A DNA stretch of 64,000 nucleotides, from the NCBI GenBank assembly GCA_025667525.1, contig CM046876.1, forward strand, positions 84,299,512 to 84,363,511, given 5' to 3'. The DNA comes from Glebionis coronaria. Its lineage: Eukaryota; Streptophyta; Magnoliopsida; Asterales; Asteraceae. Shown piece after piece: positions 37,384-49,077 of the stretch. Under the pieces are notes generated by a model. That model was given only the letters and a program-made list of their open reading frames with translations, had not been told where the DNA came from and searched no databases. The first letter of the stretch is position 1. Every line of letters starts with the position of its first letter. The position numbers were made by a program, and so were the translations under genes.

Positions 37384-37395
37384 GCTCTGGTACCA
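37384..37395 (-). other. Primer-binding site of X
   Basis: Minus strand TGGTACCAGAGC, one base different from the tRNA-Met type TGGTATCAGAGC, three bases from the right LTR. Fixes the orientation of X. Confidence 0.75.
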
Positions 37396-37398
37396 AAC

Positions 37399-40300
37399 TG
37401 TAACACCCCCAAATATTCATAATTTAGTTCAGTGGAAGAGTCGTTGGTGTTACGGGATAACACATTACTCAAATCATAGACAACGTATAAAAATCACGTC
37501 GTTTAATAATAAAGCATTTTCCATTCATGAATATAAATTTTACATAGGTCCCAAGTCATAATATTTCATACAATTTTTACAAAGCATTTGAATGGAAATT
37601 GTTATTTAAGTGCGGGCCAGGAATTCGTGTCGTCTTCCCGAGAATTACCTTCAAGTACCTGAGATAAAACATGTTAAAAGAAAAGGTCAGCGAAAACGCC
37701 GAGTGAATTCATAGAGTTTAATGAAATCCATTAATATATCATCGATATAAAATTATTACCAAAAATCATTTTGTACAAATCTTTGTAGTAGGCCGTAAAA
37801 TAGGCCAAAGATATTTTATACAACTCTTAGTCGTAAATCATAATATAGGCTTCAACCTTCAAATCCATTATACAATCCATTGTCGTAAAAAAATCATACA
37901 ATACGTTTTATAACGTTGTATAGAGTTTAATAAAAACCGTTATAAGAAAGTGGTTATGTAAAACCAAAATACAAATATAATATCAATAATAAGACCCCGT
38001 ATTGCTAGTCAGACAATATATTGTAATTCAATGCGTATAGCAGTATTTTCGTTATTGGATTATTATAAGCCGCATGACATTGCTACCTTACTATAATCAA
38101 ACAATGGGTAGCTAACCCGAAACTCATTTGCCCACCTAAAACAGCGTTTCGTCACAATAATCACGCTTATGTAAATCTTCTCATACATAAATTCGCTTAC
38201 CAATCAATGTTGCACGACGGGGATCAACCGTCAAGGCGCGAACTGGGGTGATCTTCCCCAAATAGTACTATTATATGCATAAGCGTCTACCAAATCCCGG
38301 TAGTTCACAATTCATGCTAATGGGACTTTTAGTGACATAGCCTAAATAATAATAATCCATTTTATCTCATTCATTGGGTCATATAATCATTCATCGGGTC
38401 ATATAATCATTCGGGTCCAAATCAATAAACAAACAATCGGGACAACTGGTGTCCTATTTTATTAAAACTAACATGTTATATCCCTCGCGGGTTTATTAAA
38501 CATTTCATAAAAACATTTAAAAGAGTGTGAGGCTATGAACTCACGTTGATTGGGAAAGGCGGTTATCGGCGATTTGGATGTACGATACGTGCTTCAATCA
38601 CGGAAACCTAGACAAATAATACTTGTCTTAGACTCTTGTCCAATGACTTTATAACAACAATGGCTATGTATATATATGATGATTTTATAAATATGATGAC
38701 GATCAAGTGGGATTGTACATCTTTATTCACTCATTATAGTGTTATGTGTTGGTAAATATTTATACTAGTTTCACTAGTTTAACTTCTTTACTTGTTAAGG
38801 CCCAATAAGCCCATTATAAGCCTATTAAGTTATATTAGTCCAATTATTCTTTTAACATCATCCCTATACTTACATGTTGGGCCCAAGTGGGTTAATCCTA
38901 ATGAATAAGTCCATTAGTGTTTAGCCCAATTAGTTGGGTTAATAGTCCAATACGGCTAATTTGGCCCGTTAATGTCCATATGTTATAAAGCTCGGGTTTT
39001 ATCGGTTTTTACTTTTTATATAAGTTAATACATCAGTATGTGAGTTTATAAAAATTTTACATTAGACGGGTCCGACCGTCTAAGTTTTATTTGACAAAAA
39101 CGTTAATCTTTCGGTTTTAGCCGAAAAGACGTAAAACTTATGTATATAGTTTTTATAACTTGTAAAATGTTTGTAGTTGTAAATTATATAAAATGTTTCT
39201 TTTAATATCATAATATATAACTCTCATTTATAATTATTATTAGTAACTAGTGGGTTTTTATATATGTATATTTTATAAGTACATAATTTGAGTGCTTATA
39301 TTATATACTTTTTATTTTACAAAATCTGATCCTAAATATTCAGTCCACTAAAACATCCATATCTAGAGTTCTATAAGGAGAAAGAAACCTAAATTTTTAT
39401 AGCAGAAACTACATGATATGTGCTTCATTTAACTCTTGTATAGCTACTGATGAATCAGCTTCTAAGTATTTTAATAAATTTGTCCAAAACAGTCTATGCA
39501 GATTTGTACTCCAATATTGTTTTGATCATATCTCACTAATTTTAAGGATTCCATTGTATGGCCAACTCTCACATGTGTATAAGCCATATACCTTACTGTA
39601 TATTAACTAATCTATGCCATTTTAACAAGTTATCATATGGTTATTCTCTGTTTTATACAGCCTACACTTTTAATCATGATATTATCATTCTTTCATATAG
39701 TTTTCAATCTTCTTAATCAAATTTATCAACACATGATCCCCACATAATACTTTTGATCATCATTCATCATCATATACATATACATCTATTAAGAAAATAC
39801 AAGATTACATATTCAAAATAACAAGATGATTGGAAGAATAATCCTTATACCACCAAAGTGATGAAATGATGAGTTTTTGATGAACAAGGTTTGGTTCCTT
39901 GTTACCAAACCTTCAATTTGGCAAATGAACTCCTTGAGATCTTCATATGGATTGATATATTGTTGAAAATCATCTCTTGATCTCCATGTAAACTCCTTGC
40001 TAGTTGTTAAAATCACCTCCAATCTTCAAAACTTCAACTAGGCTTCAACATATGTTGATTATAACCTTGGTTTATGGCTAGATTTTTTATGAACATGGTG
40101 GTGGTGGTGGTGATATGGACGGCCAAAGTGAGTGAGATCGAGAGAGATAGAGAGAGTTGTGAGTTTTTTAGAGTGGTTTGCATGTTAGAATGAGAGAAAG
40201 TGGTTTAAGTTAGCTTGTTTTCATGTTTTGGTCAAATGTGATGGACATGTGTCCTTTAGTAGCATGTTAGCTTTCCACCAAGGGTGGTGTAGCTTGTTCT

Positions 40301-40842
40301 TGCCGTTTTATTTAGTGGGGGTGGGACAAGTGTCCCACTTGTCTCATCTCCACTAATTTACGGGTACTACTCGATTCTAGTTTCCTCGATTTGTGTGCCA
40401 TCAGGTAGTTTTACGAAAAACATTTTTATAAATTATGAATCAACGATACAAAACGAATCTAATAAAAATTTTCTCATAAAAAACGGAGTTTAAAAACGTA
40501 AATACGTTTCTGGTTTAGTCGTAAAGGACGTTAAATTATGCACGTAAGTCCTAATCTCTTCTCGTAAATTTGTGAGTTTATGAACCAACACAAATTTAAA
40601 ATTACAAAATAACATTCATGGATAAATTTATTTCCTGAAATGTCGGACTGTCACCAAAACGGTGTGTGTAAACGTAAGCACGCAACATAGAATTCTCCGG
40701 TTTAAACGTAGTCGATGCTACTTCAAGACGTAAATCCAAATTTCTTCCCAAAAATGAGTGAGTTAATAATATAACATTAAAATAATATTTTTAAATAATA
40801 CTTGAGAATAAAATATCAACCATAAATTGACGGATTGTCACA
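37399..40842 (-). repeat. Right (5') LTR of X
   Basis: 3444 bp, TGTAACACCC to GTCACA. Aligns with 16101-19515 with scattered substitutions and small indels (for example an additional stretch near 40262-40290 and a missing stretch near 40505). A third related LTR begins at 61613. Confidence 0.92.
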
Positions 40843-40847
40843 CATTA
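40843..40847. repeat. Target site duplication CATTA, right copy (element X)
   Basis: Identical to 16096-16100. It is part of the Y Gag coding sequence (minus strand TAATG). Confidence 0.92.
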
Positions 40848-41539
40848 ACCTTTGAGTAATGGTGATAGCTTCCTCTAAAGTTTGGGGTTTAGAGGCGGTA
40901 ACATTCCCTTCAATGCTTCTAGGCAATCCTCCAATAAAAGCTTCTATCAAATTTTCAGTATTAGGCACCATGTTAGGACATAGTGGTGCTAATTCCTGAA
41001 ATCTTTGGATATAAGATTTAAGATTATTCTCCTACACTGCTAAATTATAGAATTCCTAACTTCATTTTCCTAATCTCATTGCGAGGACAATACTCCTTAG
41101 TTAGCAGATTTTTGAATTCATTCCATAGAATACAATAATCTTGTTCTATCCCAATGGGTTGTACATAAACAATCCACCAAGACAAAGCTTCTTCTACTAA
41201 CGTACCCGTAGCAAACTTCACTTTACAATCTCCAGAACAGTCACTGCGAACAAATACTGATTCAGTTCTCTTAAACCAGCGGATGAATCCAACAGCTCCT
41301 TCAGATCCTTTATAGTTAAAAGGCTGACAGTTCATGAAATCCTTGTAAGTACATCTTCTTTCAACAGGAACTTCTCTTCTAGCAGCATTTCCATTACTTG
41401 CTCCGACTACATTGGTGGCTTGTGCTTGCAAAGCTGTAGTCACACTCTCACCAATCAATTGCCTTATTTCTTCAGGTGTCATATTTATTGTCGCATATGT
41501 TGATGCTCTTATAGGAGCCATCCTACCACATAATAACAC
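40848..41539 (-). pseudogene. gag: Gypsy Y Gag N-terminal half
   Basis: Open from 41539, probable start at 41521 (MAPIRASTYATINMTPEEIR). Gag motifs CTYKDFMNCQPFNYKGSEGA, then FIRWFKRTESVF, then EYCPRNEIRKM. A frameshift near 41065 and stops TGA/TAG follow. The next frame carries NLKSYIQRFQELAPLCPNMV and FIGGLPRSIEGNVTASKP and runs up to the CATTA duplication. The remainder lies at 16100 and below. No Y 5' LTR or primer site was found to the right. Confidence 0.88.
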
Positions 41540-42920
41540 TTGATATTAAATTTTCATACGTGGAGTATGGAATAAATTTAATATATTATTGTTGACTCCT
41601 CATTCTTTTGGGAATTTCATATATGAGGATCATAATATGAATGATGATTTTCTTAATACAAAACCGGATCCTAAATCTAGGGCTTGTAACTTATGGTTTG
41701 TGTTTATGGTGATTAAGCCTTTAGGAAAGTGATTAGTGATTGATTAGGTCTTAATTAGGGTTTAGACACTCTATTCAAGAGATTTGGGTCCTTGGTTTGA
41801 AGTTTAACTAAGGTTTGATGTGAAAATGGGAAGTATACATTTGTAGATTAGGGTTTTCTAATGATCTGGGGTTTAATCTTAGTAAATGTGATTATCCTCC
41901 TCTTATCTACTGATGTAAACTTAATTTAGGTCCTATAAATTGTGTCTTAAGTGTCTAGTGAGTTCTCACACTTGGTTTAAGGGTTTATTTTAGGTAAACA
42001 TGTCTAAAGAGTGAAAATACCTATTTTGACCTAATTTACAATTCATGCATTGAAATATTGTACCTTGTGCATTAGGGTATTTTTACATTGTCTTAATATC
42101 ATCTTATAATCTTAATGAAGTCCTATAAGTATTTGTAGACTTGTCAAAAAGGAGCTATGTGATGATTCCATGTATATTTCTTAGTATTAGGGTTTTTAGG
42201 TCATTAATCCTCATGATTTTCTAACTTGGGTAATTAGAGTTTATATCTTAATATACACTTATTCTAAGTCTTATATAGTATGGTTATGACTTCTATGGGT
42301 TCTATAATCTTAGTTTAAGGGTTTATATGAGTTGATCATATTCTAGGGTTATTTAAATAAGATTAAGGTTATATGCTTTGAAAACTTGTACTTTATGCTT
42401 TAATAATTGGTAAATTGGTTCAAGATAAATGCATGATCATGTTATGATACTTATTTGAGTTTTATGTTTTGTTGCAAAAGATTAGTGTCTAATTCATTAT
42501 AGGTTGGATTTTATATGCTAATCTTGGTTTTAGGTCATTTTCTTGTAATTAGCTTGTGATTAGTGAATATTAGTGTTTTGTGATTATTTAACTTTTCTTT
42601 ATATGGTGGATTAGAATTAGTGTAGAGTGTTTAATAATAGTACATTGTCATTTTGAGATTACATTGCTTGAAATATTAGTTTATAAGGGATTTCTACGGT
42701 TTCTATGAGAATTTAGGGTATCCTTGTTATATTTGAGTTATTCTTATTCATTGTTTATTCATATGGTAACTTTTAGAACTTAGAATTGAATATACATAGT
42801 GTTTACAACATATAGGCATATGTTGATGTGGCAATTATGATAGTGAGATCCATAAGTCAGTCATGTAGTATAGTAAAAATGCAAAAATTTCTGAGTAAAA
42901 TCACCTATTTATTTATGAAC
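41540..42920. other. AT-rich non-coding DNA right of Y Gag
   Basis: Where the Y 5' LTR should be. Sequence is T-rich with many TTAGG and TAGGGTTT phrases. No TG...CA boundary, primer site or ORF could be supported, so Y's 5' end is either lost or too diverged to see. Confidence 0.4.
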
Positions 42921-42924
42921 ATGG

Positions 42925-43140
42925 ATATTACATTAACCAAAACTACTAGATGTTATAGATGGAATCTTTAATCATAATATGAAAACCCTCCATTATAAGA
43001 ATGAAAAGTAATGGAGATAAGGGATCGCCTTGTCAAAAACCCTTTTTTAGAGAGGACTCTGACGTGGGACTAACATTAATAAGAATGTAATTTTACTTGT
43101 GCAAAACATATAATGCAGGTCAGAAATCATCTCAGAGTTA
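42925..43140 (-). pseudogene. LINE (L1-type) reverse transcriptase fragment
   Basis: The minus strand reads SPTSESSLKKGF, stop, then QGDPLSPLLFILIMEGFH (about 42980-43055). The GxRQGDPLSPLLF motif is a hallmark of plant non-LTR reverse transcriptase. Upstream, in another frame, SDLHYMFCTSKITFLL resembles the preceding conserved block. Stop and frameshift show decay. No other part of the LINE, poly-A tail or target duplication was found. Confidence 0.78.
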
Positions 43141-43882
43141 TCTAAAATAGCCGATTATTGATTCCACGTATTAGAATATCAAGATTCACAAAACCCGCAA
43201 ATATTTCTACAAAATAATAAAAAGGTAATTCATCAATTTATATATTTTGTTAGTATTTTCATACTTTGGTCGAGTTAAAAATAATACAGTAAGAATAACA
43301 TAGTAACTAAGTTTAAGGGTTTTTGGCATTAATTTGTATCATCAATTTAAATCTTGAAATAAATTTTAACCGGTGACCTGATCTTTGGTGGAGGGTTGCT
43401 CTAAAATCTAAACGCTAAGTTTGAAGGTTTTGAGCTGTATATTTTGGGTACAACCTTAGGGACGAACGGTGTACTTTACTCTAAAAATATAAGGTTGTCT
43501 ACCATTCTCTCTAAATTCTCATCAATAAAAGGCTGCAGCTTCACCTCATAGCCGGTTCACAGAACCAATTTGCATGGTAAATGCATCCGAAATCCTAGTT
43601 ATCGAATCCTATATTTCTAGATATATGTTTAGACTTTTAGCGACCTTAACCACATTCCATTCAGATTTCACGTCTCAACTAAAACTTAAGCATTACGTAA
43701 TTACATGAACAGAAACATTAAATATGTTCAAGAAGTCAGAATCACCTTTAAGTTTCAATGAACAGAAGCATCATCTTATATACGTATATCATAAACCAAA
43801 AATAACATATCATTGTGCATATATTGTAAAGAAAAGGTTTTTACTATCTAGGTTGTGGATATGTAACGGATAATTGGTTGTA
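43141..43882. other. Non-coding DNA downstream of the kinase fragment
   Basis: Nothing firm. It could include the former 3' untranslated region of the kinase pseudogene on the minus strand. Confidence 0.35.
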
Positions 43883-44370
43883 TTAACTCGATTCAGAATT
43901 ATTAGATGATGAGTTTGCCTCTTGTGGTGTTCTTTCGGTATAGAAACCAGGTTGTTTAGGTTTAGGCAATGAAATTTGGCTACCTAGCATAAGAACCACC
44001 ATAGGTATGTCTGGTTTGTCTTCAGGATACTTTTGCACACATAGTAAACCTATGTGAACTGCTCAGCTCACTTCTGATTCAACGTAGGACCCCTTGATAA
44101 TGCTGTCGATGAGCTCCACATGCTTCCTGTTATTGTAAAGCCTCCACGCCTGAGCAATAGATGGAATGTTAATACATAAAGGTTTATGTGGTACCAAGAT
44201 GATGTATTTGAAAATTAGGAAGAGTACTAAAATGACACATTATCATGCTCGAAGCATTCTTAATTAATGTAGAGGATTTTCTTGTGATTCGAAAAAAAAC
44301 ATCAAGTGTAACTTACATGTCAAAGAAGACTGAGATCGTGATTAGCATCTTGAAATCCTCTATTTCTCAG
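43883..44370 (-). pseudogene. S-domain receptor-like kinase, last two exons, broken
   Basis: Last exon 43883-44149, minus: AWRLYNNRKHVELIDSIIKG, a TGA, then [42 protein letters not shown] and a normal TAA. This is the kinase subdomain XI and C-terminal tail of G-type lectin S-receptor-like Ser/Thr kinases (SRK/ARK family). Preceding it is a 167-bp intron (44150-44316) with GTAAGT donor and CTATTGCTCAG acceptor, at the family's conserved intron position (...LLGH|AWRLW...). The end of the upstream exon (44317-about 44370) reads RNRGFQDANHDLSLL, TGA, H; the TGA replaces the usual Gly. Two premature stops and loss of upstream exons make it a pseudogene. The rest may lie beyond complex W. Confidence 0.85.
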
Positions 44371-44668
44371 TGAACCGAAAGAAGAATAAAAGAAGGCTAA
44401 AGGACAAGACATATGTCCAACTAAAGTATAAGTATTAAAATGCATAAAGGAAGAAAACTCAGGTAGCTCTCATCCCAAGCACGTACTCGTGATGCCCAAT
44501 ATCGTCCTTCGGTACCTGCCGTATGAGACATGAAAAAGAAAATACGGCTGACCAATACGCTCAGTGAACGGATATATAATGACATGATAAGAATAACTGA
44601 AAAATGAGTAATCAACAATGAAAACCGTGGAAAATGTGTATGCCCTGGAAAACCTGGAAGATGATTGA
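44371..44668 (-). other. Remnant between kinase exon and complex W
   Basis: Would hold the upstream part of the kinase exon and earlier exons. A 91-codon open frame overlaps it, but no kinase motif (for example GYMSPEY) could be read. Ends at the W insertion. Confidence 0.35.
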
Positions 44669-47600
44669 GGATGAGACTACTTTTATACAGTCTCATCGTC
44701 CAAAATGGGCTTAAAATGCATTAAATATCATGAAATATGCTAAATATATGCTTGTGTTTGTTACATGTGTATTTTAGGGACGGATATTGAGAAAATCATA
44801 AAAGATCACAAGAATCAAAGAAAAACGAACACGGGAAAAGAAGCCGCACAATGAACCGGACCCAAGTGATGATTTTCCAAGAATTAACCTTGAAGGTTTG
44901 AAGATTTTACAAGAAGGGTCCTCCAATATTGAAGAATTGACACTTTAAACCCTTGTATATTCATAATTACAAGTTTGGTCCTTAAAGTTTGTCAAATTTA
45001 CAAAAGGACCCTCCACTTTGAAGAATTGGCAAGAATGGTCCCTAAAAAATGAAGACTTGTCAATATTAATCCTCCAAGATATCAACAATACAAGTCAAGA
45101 CCATAAAGTTTGAAGAAAATGCCAAAACAGCCCTTCAAGTATCAAGAAATTACAAGAAATACCCTTGATAAACTTTTGGAAAAGTTTATGTGGCCAAAGT
45201 GTGAAAACAGAAACTTGCTTAACGAAGGAATTCGGATATTTGCAAGTTTTGACTGAAATGAATGGAAGAATAAAGAAGGGGGGGCTAAACATGGCAGACA
45301 GCCATACTTACCTTAACCACCCAACACTTGACACCTCACACCACTCACCCTATCAACCAATCACACTCCACCCTTTTGCCAACTCACCCATCCACTAATC
45401 CGGTTTAATATTTATTAAACCTTTGGCGCCTAAACACTTATTTAAACACTAATCAGGATCAAATCCCATGTTCTTCATGTTCTTAATACGAATTGGGTAT
45501 TTCTTAAACATAATGAATTAGGACATAATATCTTCCAGAATAATGATTAGGGGTCTTATTATCACAACCCAAACCTTAAATCCTCATCACCATCAACTCA
45601 CATGTCTCACCACCCTTCCCCTGTCCCACTTTTCACCTCCAAACAAAAACCATGCAGCAAATCAATTCCCCAAACCTTTGCTTACTTCCTAAGCATGAAT
45701 TGGACGTCCAAGATCACCCCCATCCCACTGGCATCACATGTATCAAGCCCCAAGTCAAATTCAGTCAACAAAAAGTTCAAACCCCAAGGGCATTTTTGGG
45801 ACTTCACTACATTAGGGTTTATGTTTTTCTCAGCTTCTTAGCATAGTTTGTAGCCTATATAAGGCATTAGTATCACAACATTTAGATTTGTTCTTGGTTT
45901 TCCTTAGTCAAGTTTCTGTAAATCCTTTGTTTCAAGTGAATGAAAAAAGTGTTTGAAAGCTATGAAGAAATCCAAGTTCCAACCTTTACTTTCTGTTGTT
46001 ATTGATATATGTTTGTGGTTTTGAAGTTTCAAAGATTGGCTTTAAAGATTGTGCAAGTGTTTGCAAGTTTTTCAAAAATATGATTATTTTTCTAAGTCTT
46101 ATTTCAAACACTTGAACTTTTGGATTATAAGTGATCATAACACCCTCATAAGGAAATTATCAAGGTGTATTGAGCTTGTGGTTTGGAAGGATTCAAGGAG
46201 TGGGGAACAAGCTTGAATCAAATCAACCTTATTTTTTATTTTGTTCATATAATATGTTGTTTTCTAATCTTGTTGTTCTTAGCAGCTTGTTGGAAGCTTG
46301 TGGTTGTTAAGCTACCACATAAGCTCAAACATACGTGAGTGTATATGTACATTCATGAGATTTGTCTTACTTCCTTGAAAATCTGATAAAAAAGGTGTTC
46401 TAAGTGATTTTGTGATTTTGCTAGTGTATGTGTGTTTTTATGCCTGCAAATTGGTTCTTAGTTCATATGTTGGATATTATAATGCTTATTTGGGCTTAAA
46501 TCAATCTTGAGTATACTTTTACTTTGTTAAAATTAGTTTTAAAAAGTGAAAAGGGTGTTTGGGATTGACTGTTGTTTCAAATCTGCATGAGTTTGAGTAG
46601 GTATTGGTGTAATGTTTGAGTGTATATCTGTTATTAAGGTTCTTGTGTTCTGATATTTGCATATCTTGTGCTTTGAATCACCTAATCAAACAATTGGCTA
46701 TAAAATCTTGAAAACTTGTTGTTTTGCTTTGAAATCTTGTGCACACCTAGTTTGCATGTTAACCTAGGGCTAACAAGTGTTAATTCATAGTATTTGCAAC
46801 CTGGGTGATAGATGCCTTGAATTTTGATTTGGTGTCAAGTAGATCAGCAAAAAGTGTTCTTGCCTGTTAAAGTGTTCATCAGTAACTGTTTGTGCTTTAA
46901 CCTTGTTCATAAGTTGGAATCGTTGCTAGAAATGAGTTAATCTGTGTCTCATTGAGTTGTATTGAGCTTGTGTGTGCATTTGGTGGTTTGTGGTAGGCTT
47001 ATACTAGCTTAAAAGTAGCTTATAACCACCAGATCTGCTTATTATATGTTTGGATCATATCTGTGGACTAATTGATTAAACTGTATCATTTGGCTGATTG
47101 GAATTGTGTTTTCTTTCTTGATTGTGACTCCTTACAACCTACTGGTTGTAAGGGTGCCTTTATTGTCCAACAAAACCAAATAAAACTCTCTAAAAATCGA
47201 AGTCAAAAAGTCAAAGCAGTGGGAACTCCTTTCCCATGCTGCTAGCCACTGCTAGTTATAATTGGCCAACAACTTATTTCTTGTTCATTCTAGCTTATTC
47301 CAATGTGGAACAACTTATTTTTGTAATAGGTCTTATTATTTTGAGCTTATAAGTCAGTTTGGAAGTTTATAGCTTTTGGTTTTAGCTTTTGACTAGAAAA
47401 CGACTATTTTGTCTTTTACAAAATCAGCTTCTTGCTTATTCCAGCTTATTGAGTGGTGATTTTTGAAAGATTGTTTTATTATTAAGCTTAGTTAAGCTAT
47501 TTGTGACTTATAGCAACTTGAATCAGCTCTTGAAATAGCCTAGAACTCGAAAACGACTATTTGTCGTTTTGTGTAAAAAGCTTTTGCTTATTTCAGGCTT

Positions 47601-48433
47601 ATTCCTTGGGCTTATTTCAAGTTTCTTTTTGCAAATAGCTTATTTAGGTCAAGAGAAGGACGTGGGTAAAATTTTAGCTTATCGCATCAGCTTATAGCTT
47701 AATGGGCCAAAAAGCCCATTAAGAATAAGCTGTTTTGAAATAAGCTTACTTAAGCTCATTTTCAGCTTTTGGGCCTTTAGAAAATTGTGTTTAAAATCAT
47801 ATTTTAAGCTTAACTGGAGCTTTTGGGCCATTTCTGTGGACTTTTTCTTATTGGGCCTGATTTTAGCCCATTAAAGGACTATTTGGGATTTGGCCCATTT
47901 GAAGGCCCAATAGGGGTAATTTATAATTTCAAGTTCATTTCTGTTTTATTTAGGTTAAAATAAACTAGTTTGCAACTTTTTAGAATTTTTTATAAATTTT
48001 GGATTCTTAATATTATTTTATTATTATTTTATTATTAAAAATTAAAATTTGGATTTTTGCAAGTTTTTCATTTTTCATAGTTCAAATACATTAAGTTAGG
48101 AATTTTAAAAATTTTAGATTAATTTTATTGTCATTAGATTAATTTTTAGAATTGTTTTATGTTTTAATAGTTTTTAATTGTTTTTAAATTGTTTTAATTA
48201 ATTTTAAAATTTTCAAAAAAATAGTTTTAAATTTAGTTAAGTCATTTTAGAGGTTTACAAGTTAAAAAATCTCATTTTGGGCTTTTTATTAATTAAATTG
48301 AGTTTTTGGGCTTTAATTAACATTAAAAAATTAATATTTAATTAAATAAAAGGTTTGAGTGATTTTTAATTTTTTTTAAACTCTATTACATTTTTTAGGA
48401 TTTATTGCAGTTGTTTAGGAATTTTTAGGATTT
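44669..48433 (+). repeat. LTR a of W, 3'-truncated
   Basis: Aligns with 49078-52815 of LTR b, starting at GGATGAGACT (LTR b has TGATGAGACT), and stops matching after GAATTTTTAGGAT. The last ~290 bp of the LTR are absent. TATATAAGG at 45856-45864 is the TATA box. Five bases before it are ATTGA, but their partner is not in the window. Confidence 0.87.
47698..47723. repeat. Perfect inverted repeat in W LTR a
   Basis: Arms CTTAATGGGC and GCCCATTAAG with a 6-nt loop CAAAAA. The same hairpin is at 52098-52123 in LTR b. It lies within a cluster of AGCTTA/CTTATT motifs. Confidence 0.8.
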
Positions 48434-49067
48434 ATTGAAGTTGAATAAAAGATGGAGGTAAACCTATGATAATAAGGCCCATCCGGTAGGGGGCGTATAA
48501 AAGTCTTGGTAATAAGTCTCATGTTCAAAACCATTATAAAACCATGTTTATCGATACTTCTTGTTGACTTAATTTTTTGACATCGTTGTCTATTAGGGGG
48601 GGTTATTAATTCAATGGTCTTGGTTACACCGTTATGACTCTATTTTTAGACCTAAATCTCTATCATCGCATAAGTCATAAATGTATCCTCGTGAACATTC
48701 AAGACTAAAATAAAATATAAGAGATACAACTTAGGAAAATGGGAGGATAAGTATGTGATTAGGGCATATGAGTAGTGTTAGCATTACTAACATATAATGA
48801 CAATGATCTCGTTGCACGCTTAGCATGGAATTGGGGTGAAAATCGAGGACGACGAAATTATTTCTAACGAAGCATTCACGTGTTCTTGTTCTATGAACCT
48901 AAACGTCCCATTTTGCGATGAAAATCATACATTATGTCTAAAAGGCAAGTAGTAGTAATAGTAGTAGTGTAGCAAGTTTATCATTTAATAAAAGTGCATA
49001 AAAATGAATTTTGGAGGTGCTATGATACTTTATTCTAGCATTGCGTGAGGGCACGACAACGGTTTAG
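48434..49067 (+). other. 3'-internal stub of W unit 1
   Basis: About 630 bp left of the polypurine tract, non-coding. Its last part (GCATTGCGTGAGGGCACG...) is the inverse of the Z sequence just inside the Z left LTR (27615-27650). Gag and everything before this stub are deleted from the first unit. Confidence 0.75.
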
Positions 49068-49077
49068 TATGGGGGAG
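49068..49077 (+). other. Polypurine tract of W unit 1
   Basis: TATGGGGGAG, identical to the Z tract, directly before the TG of LTR b. Confidence 0.85.

Noticed and set aside
41540..42920. 5' LTR of gypsy Y
   Set aside because: Right position, but no primer site, no TG...CA ends and no matching second LTR could be found.
44421..44696. A 91-codon minus-strand frame as an earlier kinase exon
   Set aside because: No activation-loop or kinase subdomain motif is readable, and part of it lies within the W LTR.
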